In this document: positions 20,269 to 29,979 of the stretch, piece after piece
Layout: each line of letters opens with the position of its first letter
Numbering within the stretch: the stretch's first letter is position 1
DNA from: Cristatella mucedo
Lineage: Eukaryota; Bryozoa; Phylactolaemata; Cristatellidae
DNA length: 40,000 nt
Assembly (NCBI GenBank): GCA_009760855.2
Contig: WPIO01000015.1
Location: 3,522,501 to 3,562,500 of the forward strand
Direction of reading: 5' to 3'
The notes under the pieces: generated by a model
Database searches by the model: none
What the model was told of the DNA's origin: nothing
The model's input: the letters and a program-made list of their open reading frames with translations, nothing else
Program-made: the position numbers and the translations under genes

Positions 20269-22103
20269 CATTACCCGCAGCCCGCATTGTACCCACAGTT
20301 AGCACACGGCGCAGCGTGTGGCAACGCGCAGGCCACCGCGCGGCAGCGTCCAGCGCCCGCAGGCCGGCTGTCGACCGCTGACGGCGTTCAAAGGCACCAA
20401 TCGACTTACTTTCAATAAGAGAGTAATTAAATCAGAGCGAGGAGTGTGACAACGTTAGCTTGAACCAGCCAGCCTTGCCTGCTCTCGTAGCCAATGCAAG
20501 CCAGTGCTCGCCAGATCTCTCTCTCTGTCTCTCTCTCCCTCCCTCCCTCTCTCTCTCTCAGTTTTCGCAGCACCTCTTTATCCGCGCGCACCGCTAGCGA
20601 GTCACTCCGCAGGCACCCTTCCGTATTTCTCGCGGTCAGCATTACTTGATCGAGCCGCGCTCTCGATGGCCGACGCAATTCCCTCTCGCAGGCCCACGGA
20701 CGAATTTCACTGACGGAAATCGATGGTGTTGGTAATTTCTATCGACACAATAAGCGGTCGGGCAGGCGGACAAGCGGAGAGCGAGACGCCGAAGACGAGA
20801 GAGCGGGCTCCGCAGCGCCGCCGCGGCGCACCGCGTTCGCCAAAAAGCGGCGGAGGAAGGGAGCTCGCGCGGAGGCGGCGGCGGCGCGCCGCCTCGTTTT
20901 TAGCTCAATCGAGCCGGCGGACTCTTTCGCTGCGAAAAAATAATGGTCGGCGGCGGCGCCGGTGGAGAGTGAGAGAGAGCGAGCGAGCGAGCGAAGCCGA
21001 CACTAAGCGACGCTAAGCGACGCTAAGCGGCACTAAGCGACACTAAGCGACACTAAGCGGCAGTTGAGCTCGAAGACGAGGAGGAGGAGGAGGGAGCTCG
21101 CTGTGCGGCGGCGCAAAGCGGTGCTCGAACTCGCTGCGCGTTACTGGCTATCGTATCGAAGGTGATTAGTCCGCGAACTTTCTTTGTCGTTGCCACTCCG
21201 GGCTACCACTCGTGGCTACTGCAGCTTTCTGCTTCTGAATCGGAAAACTCGCTCGCTGCGAGGCGTGCGAGAGGTGACGGCCCGTCGCTCTGCGACCGCC
21301 GCCGCGGGGTCGTGCGGGGTCACTGGAGCGGCCCGGACACGACGCGCTAGGGAAAAGCTGGCGTAGTGTCGGCGTTCTTTTTTAAAGAGTGCGCCTACTC
21401 GGCGGAAGGACCTCGCGGAGGCGTCTGGCAAGGAATATACGCATATCCCGTCATCGTGCCAGCGTGCGTCTTCGCTGCGCGAGGAAGGCGAAGAGCAATG
21501 CACCTGAGCATCGGCTCCACGCGCGCCACGACGCGCTTTCGTGCCACGGCGACCACACCCAAGCGGCCGCGGGTCCGGATCCGCCGCCGCCGCCGCCGCC
21601 GCCGCCGACGGACTATTGGCCAATCGCAGGCATGAGAGTAATGACCCCTATTTCCGGATACCCTACCTGAGTACATCCTGGTGGTATATTCCAGTAGTAG
21701 AATATCCGGCTGATGCATCCTGTAGCTCTGCAGCGCAGCCTATTTTGACCAGTGCCCCGTTTCCAAGGCAGCGGGGTTCATTCCAAGCTGCTTAGATGAC
21801 TCGATCTGGCGTCTAGCTCTCTATGGTTCACTGGCAACGTGTAGTAGTACGCTGAGTGTGCATTGCGGCAGAACTGTTGCACCGCGAGCTTCGCGCCGCG
21901 AGGCGCCTCGAGCCATCCACTGCGCGCCGCTGCGCGTACATTCCGCTTCTCCGTACGTACCCGATTCTGTGTGCGTAAATTTATACGTAGCCCGCGCTCC
22001 AGCTGGAGAGAAACGCCGCGTTTCGAAACTTGTTGCTTTTTTTCTGGCTCGCCTGGCTACGGTAGACAGGCTCTGCTGCTGTGCTAAATCTCTCTTGCCC
22101 CAT
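20269..22103. other. GC/CpG-rich stretch without a recognised gene
   Basis: It holds CT-rich runs (20513-20560), a six-copy 10-bp tandem repeat (21001-21060) and a (CCG)n run (21581-21608). Frames on both strands are Arg/Ala/Ser-rich, as base composition predicts. Confidence 0.5.
21001..21060. repeat. 10-bp tandem repeat, six copies
   Basis: Six consecutive decamers follow the pattern C(A/G)CTAAGCG(A/G) with no indels, right after a GAGC run. Confidence 0.95.
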
Positions 22104-22246
22104 TGCAAAATGCCATAAGAGAACTCAATCTCGTCTCGGGCGCTTCGCCGCGGGGCTCAAGCCTACGCTTTCTACGCCGTCATCCAAAGACGTTCACCTT
22201 AACCTCAGTCGCGGCGAGCACCTGAACCGCTGGGCCAAACCAGCGC
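22104..22246 (-). mobile_element. SINE-1 copy (minus strand)
   Basis: The family end AAGAGAACTCAATCTCGTCT, a degenerate B box (GGGGCTCAAGCC) and the A-box region GAACCGCTGGGCCAAACCAG are present. It sits directly left of old LINE-A sequence. Confidence 0.8.
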
Positions 22247-22255
22247 GCTTCACCT

Positions 22256-22700
22256 AGGCTGCAAAGAAAGCGTGTTAGCCTAATCAGTAGCTATTAATTA
22301 CATTCTCACTGGCAGCACGCACGAGCATGCAAATGGTGATTAAAATGGACGACGGAGATGCTGCGAGGAACTCGTGGGTTTTCAGTTTCCCTGTAGCTAA
22401 CGTCAGGTCAGGGGTCAGCTGAGGAGAACGCCGGGCTTTTTTTGAGGGCACACTAACTGAGGGCACGACCTCGTGTAGAATGTGAGGCTGGTTGCACAGC
22501 TAAACGAATTGAGTAAGACGAGCCGGCGTCGTAAGGGAGAGTAAGTATTTCAGATCTGCAGTAAAAAGAAACGATCATATCTAAAAGGAAAAAACAGCGA
22601 CAGTGACCTTGAAGTCGATGAGGTGCTTGAAACGGAATCGGCGGGCACGCCGGACAAAAGTGTTTCACTGCGGCAGTAGCGCCGTTGGCGTTTGCTGGAC
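22256..22700 (-). mobile_element. Old, strongly diverged LINE-A fragment
   Basis: GGTTTTCAGTTTCC and GTCAGGTCAGGG (22377-22417) correspond to the C-terminal coding end of copy 1 (GTTTTCAAGTTCC...GTCAGGTCAGGG). GACCTTGAAGTCGATGAGGT (22605-22624) matches the IDFKVL region. Confidence 0.6.
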
Positions 22701-23059
22701 AGCAAAGCCACTTCAGCTGGCCATTCCGTCTGACCGAGGGAAAAAGCATTGCTTGCGAGCGTTCTTTGAAGCCACGCTGATTGAGCGTGACAAATCGAAT
22801 TCAAGAGCACGCAGACGGCCGCCTCTTGTAATATAGCCAAGAAAAACGTTGGCAAACAAAAAAGGTCTGTCGTTCTCTTGCGTTTCTTCTAGCATTTGTG
22901 TTCGCGTTTTTGGTGGCGTTTTTAGTGCAGCTTGTGCATTGTGCGCGTGTCATGTTGTCGTAGCGGTCACCTAGGGTTCATCTTCTTTGGCTCAGCAATA
23001 CTTCTTTTCGTTTCAGGCTGTTTGAAAACGCTAAATTTTGAGCTTCTATTTATTTTCCT

Positions 23060-23570
23060 AATAATAATTATAATAATAATGCACTTGATAAAAGCGCCCT
23101 CAGAGAACTCAATCTCTCTCTCTCTCTCTCTCTCTCTAGGCGCTTTACATTTGCTGCAAATGGAAATGCAATTGAATGGTGAGTAAAATCATGCTTGACA
23201 AGCAAACAAAATGAATGACATGGTTAAGGGTGACATGCACAGGGTCAGCACGCAAATGTGGTTAGTGGCATCATGCACAGTGTCAGCACGCATAAGCACA
23301 TCAAGGACGAATCACAGGGACCCACTTAATGCTGTCCTAAATAGGTGTGTTTTTAAGTTTCTTTAAATGTGGTCAGGTCAGGGGATGTTCTGACGCAGGT
23401 CGGGAGGGAGTTCCAGGCTTTGGGAGCATACGAACTAAATGCACGGTCTTCAAAGGATTTGAGGTTTGTATGGGGTATTTGTAGACTGTTGGATTCCGAA
23501 ACGCGGGTTGTACGATGCTTGGCCTGATGGCGGAGTAGGTCTGAGAGAGATAGGCTGGAGCCAAAGAATG
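23060..23570 (-). mobile_element. LINE-A copy 3: young, 5'-truncated
   Basis: An (AAT)n tail, the family 3' end with an expanded (CT)n insert (23116-23138), the 3' UTR, then the C-terminal coding part up to the point that reads CTGGAGCCAAAGAATG on the plus strand. It is nearly identical to copy 1 over about 500 bases. It is truncated at almost exactly the position of the shared frameshift. Confidence 0.9.
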
Positions 23571-23781
23571 CCTATTTTTAATGCAAGAACAATTTTTGCG
23601 CCGGGCACGGGAATAAATTGAGAAAGTTTCCCTATGCACTCTACGGGAAATCGCGATCCGAATCGACCCGGGTCACGAACCCGGAGTCTGGGAACGGATT
23701 GGGTTCGCAGCGCGGAGCCCCAACTCTGCATTCTCTCTCCGTACACCTCCGTCGCTTCGCGGATAAGCGATAAGCAGCTAC

Positions 23782-23918
23782 GAACGGCGCGCGGCGCGCG
23801 ATGGCGAGGTCGACGTTGCCCTCGCCATCGATGACGTGCGTCGCGCCTGGCACTTCGAGCTTTAGTCGGGGCTCGCTATCGTTGCGTCTGCGAACGCTCG
23901 TCGCATTGCGTCGGGCAG
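23782..23918 (-). CDS. Candidate internal coding exon, function unknown
   Basis: After a pyrimidine-rich acceptor (CTGACCTTTCTTCCGAG) the minus strand encodes 45 residues including LEVPGATHVIDGEGNVDLAI. Nearly every third codon position is G or C, as in the F-box/LRR exon. The proposed donor (TTC|GTAGCT) is weak; without it the frame runs to a stop at 23641 with a less biased codon pattern. I do not recognise the protein. Confidence 0.25.
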
Positions 23919-24154
23919 CTCGGAAGAAAGGTCAGGGCCACAGTACGCGAATCGAGGCGGAAGGCCGCAGCTTGTCTACGTGCTGCCCGCTGTCGGGGCT
24001 CGAGAAAGCCGCCCCCACAGCCTCTGGCAACCCATCTTGCGCATTTGACACGCGGGTGCTCTACATCAGCAGCCAAATTACTCTCATTGACATGTAAGTA
24101 AGTCGCGTAATATTCAGGCAGTTGATAGTTTAGTAAATTTTATCTGTACATTTA

Positions 24155-24290
24155 TGCCCCGAGGAGAACTGAATCTCTATCCAGGCGCAGCACAGGCATG
24201 CCGCAGGCGCTCGAGCACACGACCTCGGTCGCGAAAAGGCGATCACCTTGACCTCGGTCATCAAAGGCCACACCGGGGCGGCCGATCTCC
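24155..24290 (-). mobile_element. SINE-1 copy (minus strand, diverged)
   Basis: GAGGAGAACTGAATCTCTAT CCAGGCGC matches the family end. GCTCGAGCACACGACCTCGG retains part of the B box. The A-box half is degraded. Confidence 0.65.
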
Positions 24291-24299
24291 AGGAAGACA

Positions 24300-26800
24300 T
24301 CGAGCCGGTAGGTTGATTTGAGCTCTAGGCTTTGAGCTCTGCCGTTCAGCGGCTACGTGGCCCCGCAACCAGTCGCCCAGGGCGCCGACCGCGCGAGGCC
24401 GCATTACGGCCGATCGGACGAGGAGGAACCTCTGGCCGAGATTTCATGCTAATTTTTCTATAGAGCCATGGAAAGAGGACTGGGAGATGCGATCTCACGT
24501 GGTTACGCATTCAAAGAGAACCGTGACAGCAAGTCACGCAAGTCACGTACTGATGCTCTTCTATTGCTACAGTGATCCGCTGCTGCCGTCGGTGTAGCAG
24601 CGTGTATCAAATTAGCGTCTGCTAGCCGTTAGCCGCGCTTCGAGGCGCCTGCCTCACTAGTGCGTGTCGCGTGACCAGACTATTGTAGTGTCGCGCGTCG
24701 GCATTTTCACTAGCGCCTTCTGTTGGCTTGGCAGTACGCAGTGTGCGCGGCGCCGGCGCCGAAGCCGCCGCGGTGTGCACGCTCGTAGCAGCAATACTGG
24801 GAGCCGCCCGGCTTCAGACCAGCGAGAGCAGCGAAAGCTGCTGTGCCACGTCAGGAATTGGGACTTCGCGCGGGATTGGAGCACTCACTATCTCTCAATC
24901 GGGAGGATTTTGACCGATCCGCGCGCTGCCGGGTTTAAGCGGTGTCTTATCGATAATTGTCTATCTGGTCAGCTGCCGATGACAGCCGAGCTCGAGCGGT
25001 CGCCACTCACTGATAACGTCTCCAGTTGGACAAGCGCCTGCCTCGCATTGTCGCGTACCCACAAGCCCGGCATTGCGCTACAGGACATACCCACCGACAC
25101 CCATCGTGTTGGTGTGTCATCAGCCAGCCTTGAAAGCATCAAAGACTTGGGGAGACACAGATAAACTCCCCACGTCCAATTCATTGTCGGCATTGCAACG
25201 CTGGTACACCAATCAGCCTATATTATGGCGGTAACGAGAGTTTATTAATGGTTCCTTAGCTGTGATTACTAGGAGCTAGATGTGCCGTAAGCTCTGGCTT
25301 AAATGCTATACAGCGGAATCTGACATGACGATTTTTTGCCATCTGCTTATCAGCCTTCGTACCCTCCCGAACTCGCATAATGAGTGCGAAGCCTCTCGAG
25401 CTGCGTGGAAGGTCGAGACGCTTACGAAAGCGCGCGCGGGCTTGTCAATGAGGTGCGAACAATATTGATTGCTGCGGTGTCTTGCGATCGTCTGCTGCGA
25501 TCGTCTGCTGGCATGCGCGTCAGCATTTTGGAGCTGTCCGCGTGACTGTTTGCTAGCTAGCTCGCTAGCTTTGAGTGGCTTGCATCACCGATACTGGGTC
25601 GCGATTCTGCGAAGTCCTACAGCCCGCGCGGCGTGCACGCTGCTTCGCGCCTCGGAGCGAGCCTCGGAGCGGCCGGCGGCAAGTGAGCGAATCGCCGCGG
25701 CCTTCATCAATCGATATCAGCACTCAGCGACTGACCCTCGAGTCGTGCTCAATGCCAGAGCTCTCGCGCGAGAAGCTGTCACTTGCAGAGCTCTCGCGTC
25801 AGCAGATAGTCGCTGTCATGTGCAGCGCGAGACTTCTTGAGCTTAAGCACCGTCGAGTGAAGCGCTAATAGAGGCCCGCGAGCGAGCGACTCTCGTGCGC
25901 GTGCGAGCACGCACCGCACCGACTCGCCCGCCCGCCGCCGACAGCTACGTCTGCTTATGCCGTCAACGAACGTGGCGGCTTACTAGCCTTTGTGCTCGCA
26001 TTTCGGCCGCGGCGGCCGCGGTCCGTTTTAGGCCGCTAAGCGTACTGCTTGTCGCTGTCAGCTTGAGAACAGGCTACATCGTAGCAAACGTAGTGATGTG
26101 TGCAGCCGTCGTTTGCTAGGGAGAGCGACGAGCTCTCTTTTTGTCTCTAAACCTGACCTGGATAATGATTTCTTCTTTAATGCAGAGCGAGAAAGTCCGT
26201 CAAAATCGACGCTCAAAAGGGACACCCACGATCATCGTCGGCCTCCCGTGATAGCGAACCCAACTGCGATGTGCGACTTGCTGACTCGCGTCGCTTGAAT
26301 GTTGTACGTAAATTACGTCTGGGAGTAGCCTCGATCTGACGGAGAGGTAATAGCTACGGACAATTGTCTCATCTTGCCCTTTATTAACCTTCAAGAAAAA
26401 CTGCTGCGTTTTTACTCTTGCATCGCTGTGTCGCTTATAGTCTAACTGCGTGCGGACGTCGTCTTCACGAATGAGATGCACCGGGTAGACGGTGGCTTGT
26501 GGAGCAAGTTGGAGATTGCACGGTATCTTTGCGCGCGACTATCGAGCAGTGATGAGTTTTGAGAACTCACTAGCTAGAAGATCATAAGATTATTATCAGA
26601 TTGATTAACTAAGATGTTATTAGTGAACATTATTAGTCTTATCGACTTACCTCCTCCCCTAGACAACTTTTAGTCATGCAATTTCATTAAAGATAAAGAA
26701 AGATCGGCAATCTCCGCCATGTCACTTATATATATATTATAAATATACATACTTAAATATACTTATACATAGACCTTATCTAGAGGATCTTATCGTGAAT
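24300..26800. other. Stretch without a recognised gene
   Basis: I see only small local duplications (TGCGATCGTCTGC twice at 25484-25510) and moderate-length frames without family motifs. An AT-rich patch lies at 26570-26780. Confidence 0.5.
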
Positions 26801-26804
26801 TGGT

Positions 26805-26975
26805 GAGCCGTGTTGGCGCATCCGGCATGGCGGTTGTTCTTTCATGGCCTCTCTTTCGAGGTCGTGGGTTCGAATCCAACGGTGGGCCTATCCTTTTTTA
26901 TTGCCGCCGCAAGTGGTGGTGATAGCCGTCAAGGCTCCTCTGCCGCTATACAAAAAGAGGCTGTTAAGTCAGCTA
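26805..26975 (+). mobile_element. SINE-2 copy, best preserved
   Basis: A tRNA-like head (TTGGCGCATCCGGCATGGCG, then CGAGGTCGTGGGTTCGAATC with a perfect B box) is followed by a body with GATAGCCGTCAAGGCTCCTC and TGCCGCTATACAAAAAGAGG. It ends in GCTGTTAAGTCAGC. The head is too degenerate to fold as a normal tRNA and continues into the SINE body, so this is not a tRNA gene. Confidence 0.75.
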
Positions 26976-27041
26976 GTATCGTTCATAGTATCGTTCATTC
27001 TTTCATGGATTCGGTCATAGTCCCTCTTATGCTTACTATGC

Positions 27042-27246
<205 letters not shown>

Positions 27247-27530
27247 GGCCCACGATATCACCAAATACAATTTAATGGTAACCGAAATCGGGAAGACCAA
27301 AACCTCAAGATTGGTACAGCTAGCATCAGACGCTGGCCCGTAACCTAAGCATACTATTCCAAAACGACTTATCATTAGATGAGCACATTTCCTAAACTGT
27401 TAAGTCGACCCCGCGTTAAGCAAAGAAACGCAAGCTAAATTCAGGGCCTGCTTAGATAACAAGATAAAGCAAGAAAGCTAAATTAATTCAAGAATTCGAG
27501 ACATCTCATCTAGATAATAGCAGCAATTCC
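27247..27530 (+). pseudogene. LINE-A fragment after the long CT array
   Basis: MVTEIGKTKTSRLVQLASDA corresponds to LKIGSASTSPVESARN of copy 1. LFQNDLSLDEHIS corresponds to IFQSDLSLDDHIS, and QEFETSHLDNS to HAFETSRLDFCNS. Stops and frameshifts abound. Confidence 0.75.
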
Positions 27531-27599
27531 CTTTTTCGGGACTATCGGCTTGTGCCCTCAATCGTCTGTAACTCGTGCAAAACTGGTGCAAGTTCCAAT

Positions 27600-27780
27600 C
27601 GGGATTTAGAGAAAAATTTCGCGGAAATTTGTTTTCTTCGGTTTTGCCTCCTGAATATTGTTATCGCATCACTCTTGTGTTACTCCTGGATTTCTCAGAA
27701 GCATTTCATAGCAGTTGTTGACCACCAGATCCTTCTGCAGCGCCTCTTCTCACGCTTAGATACCACTAGCGACCACTAGT
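27600..27780 (+). pseudogene. RT palm fragment
   Basis: A frame change joins LLDFSEAFHS to VDHQILLQRLFSRLDTTS, the equivalent of LSAAFDTIDHKVLLERLSSRL. It lies downstream of a fragment that should follow it in an intact element, so the two are separate or rearranged insertions. Confidence 0.65.
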
Positions 27781-27788
27781 GATAAACT

Positions 27789-27874
27789 GGGACAAGGACT
27801 CTTACCCTCCTGTCCCAGAGAGATCATTTCCTATCCAAGGACAAGGACTCCTACCCTCCCAGAGAGATCATTTC
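27789..27874. repeat. Local tandem duplication (~50-bp period)
   Basis: GGACAAGGACTCTTACCCTC ... AGAGATCATTTC (27789-27830) is repeated at 27839-27874 with a 6-base deletion (TGTCCC reduced) and one substitution. Confidence 0.85.
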
Positions 27875-28350
27875 GAGCGCAGAGGTGAACAGCTGCCGGC
27901 TACCTGGAGAAGCACGCCTTGGGGTTCCCTATCAAGCACGTAATCGATTTTGAGATCTCTAGATGTCTAGCTTGTAAGTCGCTTCACTCACTTGCCCTCG
28001 AAACCTTCCGCGCGGACCCCCGCACCCTTTCTCCTTCCACCGCTCTCTGCAGCGAAGCGGCAGCGAGCGAAATCGGCCAGATTAGGACTAGTATTCATTA
28101 TTCGTGATTCCTTACTTGTAATGGCTACAAAGTGATTTTGCTATATTCTATCGCCGAGGCCGCATAAAAGCCGACGCCCTGAGATAGGCAGTCAGTTGTG
28201 TTTCCAGAGTTGGCCTCGGCATTCGAGCTGATCTCTGCTCCGTGGCCAGGGAACCGTTGGTGTCCACGTCGTGGCCGCTGTGGTGACCGTCTCTTCGTTG
28301 CTGCTGCGTTCCGCTACTGTCGGCGTCGCATGCGCGCATTGGTGATGCGC

Positions 28351-28507
28351 CTATAAATAAATAAATAAAATTCATTTATATATAGCGCCTCAAGAGAACT
28401 CGATCTCTATTCAGGCGCTTCATATATGCCTTGGGGCTCGAGCCCACGACCTCAGTCAGACCTTGGTCGGGGCGAGCACCTTAACCGCTAGACCAAACCA
28501 GCTCGGC
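28351..28507 (-). mobile_element. SINE-1 copy (minus strand, young)
   Basis: A (TAAA)n tail (28351-28370), then the plus-strand form of the family end CTCAAGAGAACTCGATCTCT and ATTCAGGCGCTTC, B box GGGGCTCGAGCCCA and A box CCTTAACCGCTAGACCA. Its 5' end touches the start of the second dispersed-repeat copy. Confidence 0.9.
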
Positions 28508-28620
28508 CTACAAGTTTCTAGCCGCGATACAAGGTTCAGGCGTCACCGGAATTCGCCACGCGTCGGCTGAGACTAGTACCGTTATGAGCGCGCTGAGTTT
28601 GCGGCCTGGTTCAACCCGGT
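28508..28620 (+). repeat. Dispersed repeat, copy 2 (unclassified)
   Basis: This is the partner of 12350-12460, similar at about 70% over some 110 bases. The following 28640-28680 matches the reverse complement of 12233-12268, so the two loci share more than one segment, in different relative orientation. Confidence 0.6.
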
Positions 28621-29307
28621 TCTGTTCTACCGTAAGATGGCAAGTCCATATCCGCAGCGCAGGGAAGTCTATTCGTCAAGTCAGCTAATGAGGTTAACGG
28701 GCGTTCAGTGTCAGCCGTAGCGTACAACAGCTGGTACGATTCCCCTGGAACTCAACTGGCTCAACCCGACTCAGCTGCCTGACTCGGGGTCTGCATCCCA
28801 GGTGATTTTCCGGTCCCTGACCGTTATAAATCATAAGCCACAAACTATATTTCGGCAGTCAAAAAGGCGAATTTCCGGAAAATAGGTCCAAACTTGGTTT
28901 TTTATAACTTTTGGCTTTCAAAAGACAAACAAATTAAAAATGAAATCCGGCTTTAAAATTGAAACATAACCATAAAATTTATTTTGTAAGACATTTTTTG
29001 CATCGGAAGTAGTACAGCGAGCTCAATAATATGAGCTTCTGCGAATATAATGCTAACGAAACGGTGTTCCTTCTCCGGTGAACCTTGTAAATAAGAGCTA
29101 ATCAGCGCTAAACGGATGCCAGGCCATTACTCGAAACTATGGAAAAAGTGTAGAAGTTTCTAATTAGTGCCACACCCCGAGGTCAAATCTCCGACCGATA
29201 GCTATACCAATCAAAAAGTGTAAACTCAAACCGAAAAAAAATCAAGCCTCCGTGGGGAGGATCCCAGGCTCGGTGGTTGGCTATGCCGGGCTATTCACGC
29301 TCTATTT
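28621..29307. other. AT-richer stretch without a recognised gene
   Basis: 28800-29260 is noticeably AT-rich for this window, without coding potential or terminal repeats that I can recognise. Confidence 0.5.
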
Positions 29308-29698
29308 CAGAGGTCGGCAAACTCCGGCCTTTAGGCCAGATACCGCCTAGCCAGTACTTCAGTACGGCCTAACGCCCCCCCCCCCCTAGTTATTTATTGT
29401 TGAATGCGGCCCAATTGATTTGTCGCGGTTTGTTTCCCGCTTCCGCTCAAGCTGTGGCCCGCGTTTATTTTTAGAACGGACGTCAGGCGCTTGTATGAAA
29501 CCGAAGCGCCTGACGTCCGGTGGGGGGAGGAGGGATGATAAAATGTCTACTGCTATAATTGCCGAGCGCGTCTGTGCGTCTGCTGCGACCGTGTGCTCGT
29601 TCGTCTGCTGCCACGCGCTCTCCGCCGCCCTTCTAGCCTAGTGTGTAGCTCTCTTGCTCTTGAAATAACCTAGTGGTCCAAAAATTTGCCGACCCCTG
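29308..29698. mobile_element. hAT-like non-autonomous DNA element (MITE), 391 bp
   Basis: The terminal inverted repeats CAGAGGTCGGCAAA (29308-29321) and TTTGCCGACCCCTG (29685-29698) match at 13 of 14 positions and fit the CAGGGGTCGGCAA ends of hAT elements. Fragments such as ATGCGGCCCAA also fit that class. It contains poly(C) (29375-29386) and a perfect 16-bp stem-loop (29477-29519). A degraded target duplication (CTCTATTT / GTCTATTA) is possible but offset. No transposase is encoded. Confidence 0.75.
29477..29519. repeat. Perfect 16-bp stem-loop inside the hAT-like element
   Basis: CGGACGTCAGGCGCTT (29477-29492) and AAGCGCCTGACGTCCG (29504-29519) are exact reverse complements around an 11-base loop. 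Confidence 0.95.
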
Positions 29699-29897
29699 CC
29701 GAGTCTATTACACGTCATGCATACGTTTACGCTTGTCGTAATACGCGCCCCCTTCCACCCGGTGTTACCGGAAGTTACTTACGCCTTCCAACTGCACTAG
29801 CGTTACGAGTAACGTAACTTACTGCCGCCGGAGCCGCGGTAGCTAAGGAATCCATTATTACCGCACTACTGAATCCTGGGACTGCTGATCCGCATTC

Positions 29898-29976
29898 GGC
29901 ACCGGGCGGGCGGCACCGGGAAAGCCGAATTCGACCGCGCCCGGTGCCGCCCGACCGGTGGTGCCCGCCCGGTGCC
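29898..29976. repeat. Nested GC-rich inverted repeats
   Basis: The outer pair is GGCACCGGGCGGGC (29898-29911) with GCCCGCCCGGTGCC (29963-29976). The inner pair is GGCGGCACCGGG (29909-29920) with CCCGGTGCCGCC (29940-29951). Since the units resemble each other, they could arise from inverted copies of one short GC motif. Confidence 0.85.
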
Positions 29977-29979
29977 GGC

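Noticed and set aside
26805-26890. A tRNA gene
   Set aside because: The B box is perfect, but the acceptor and anticodon arms do not pair convincingly and the sequence continues into the SINE-2 body found at three other sites.
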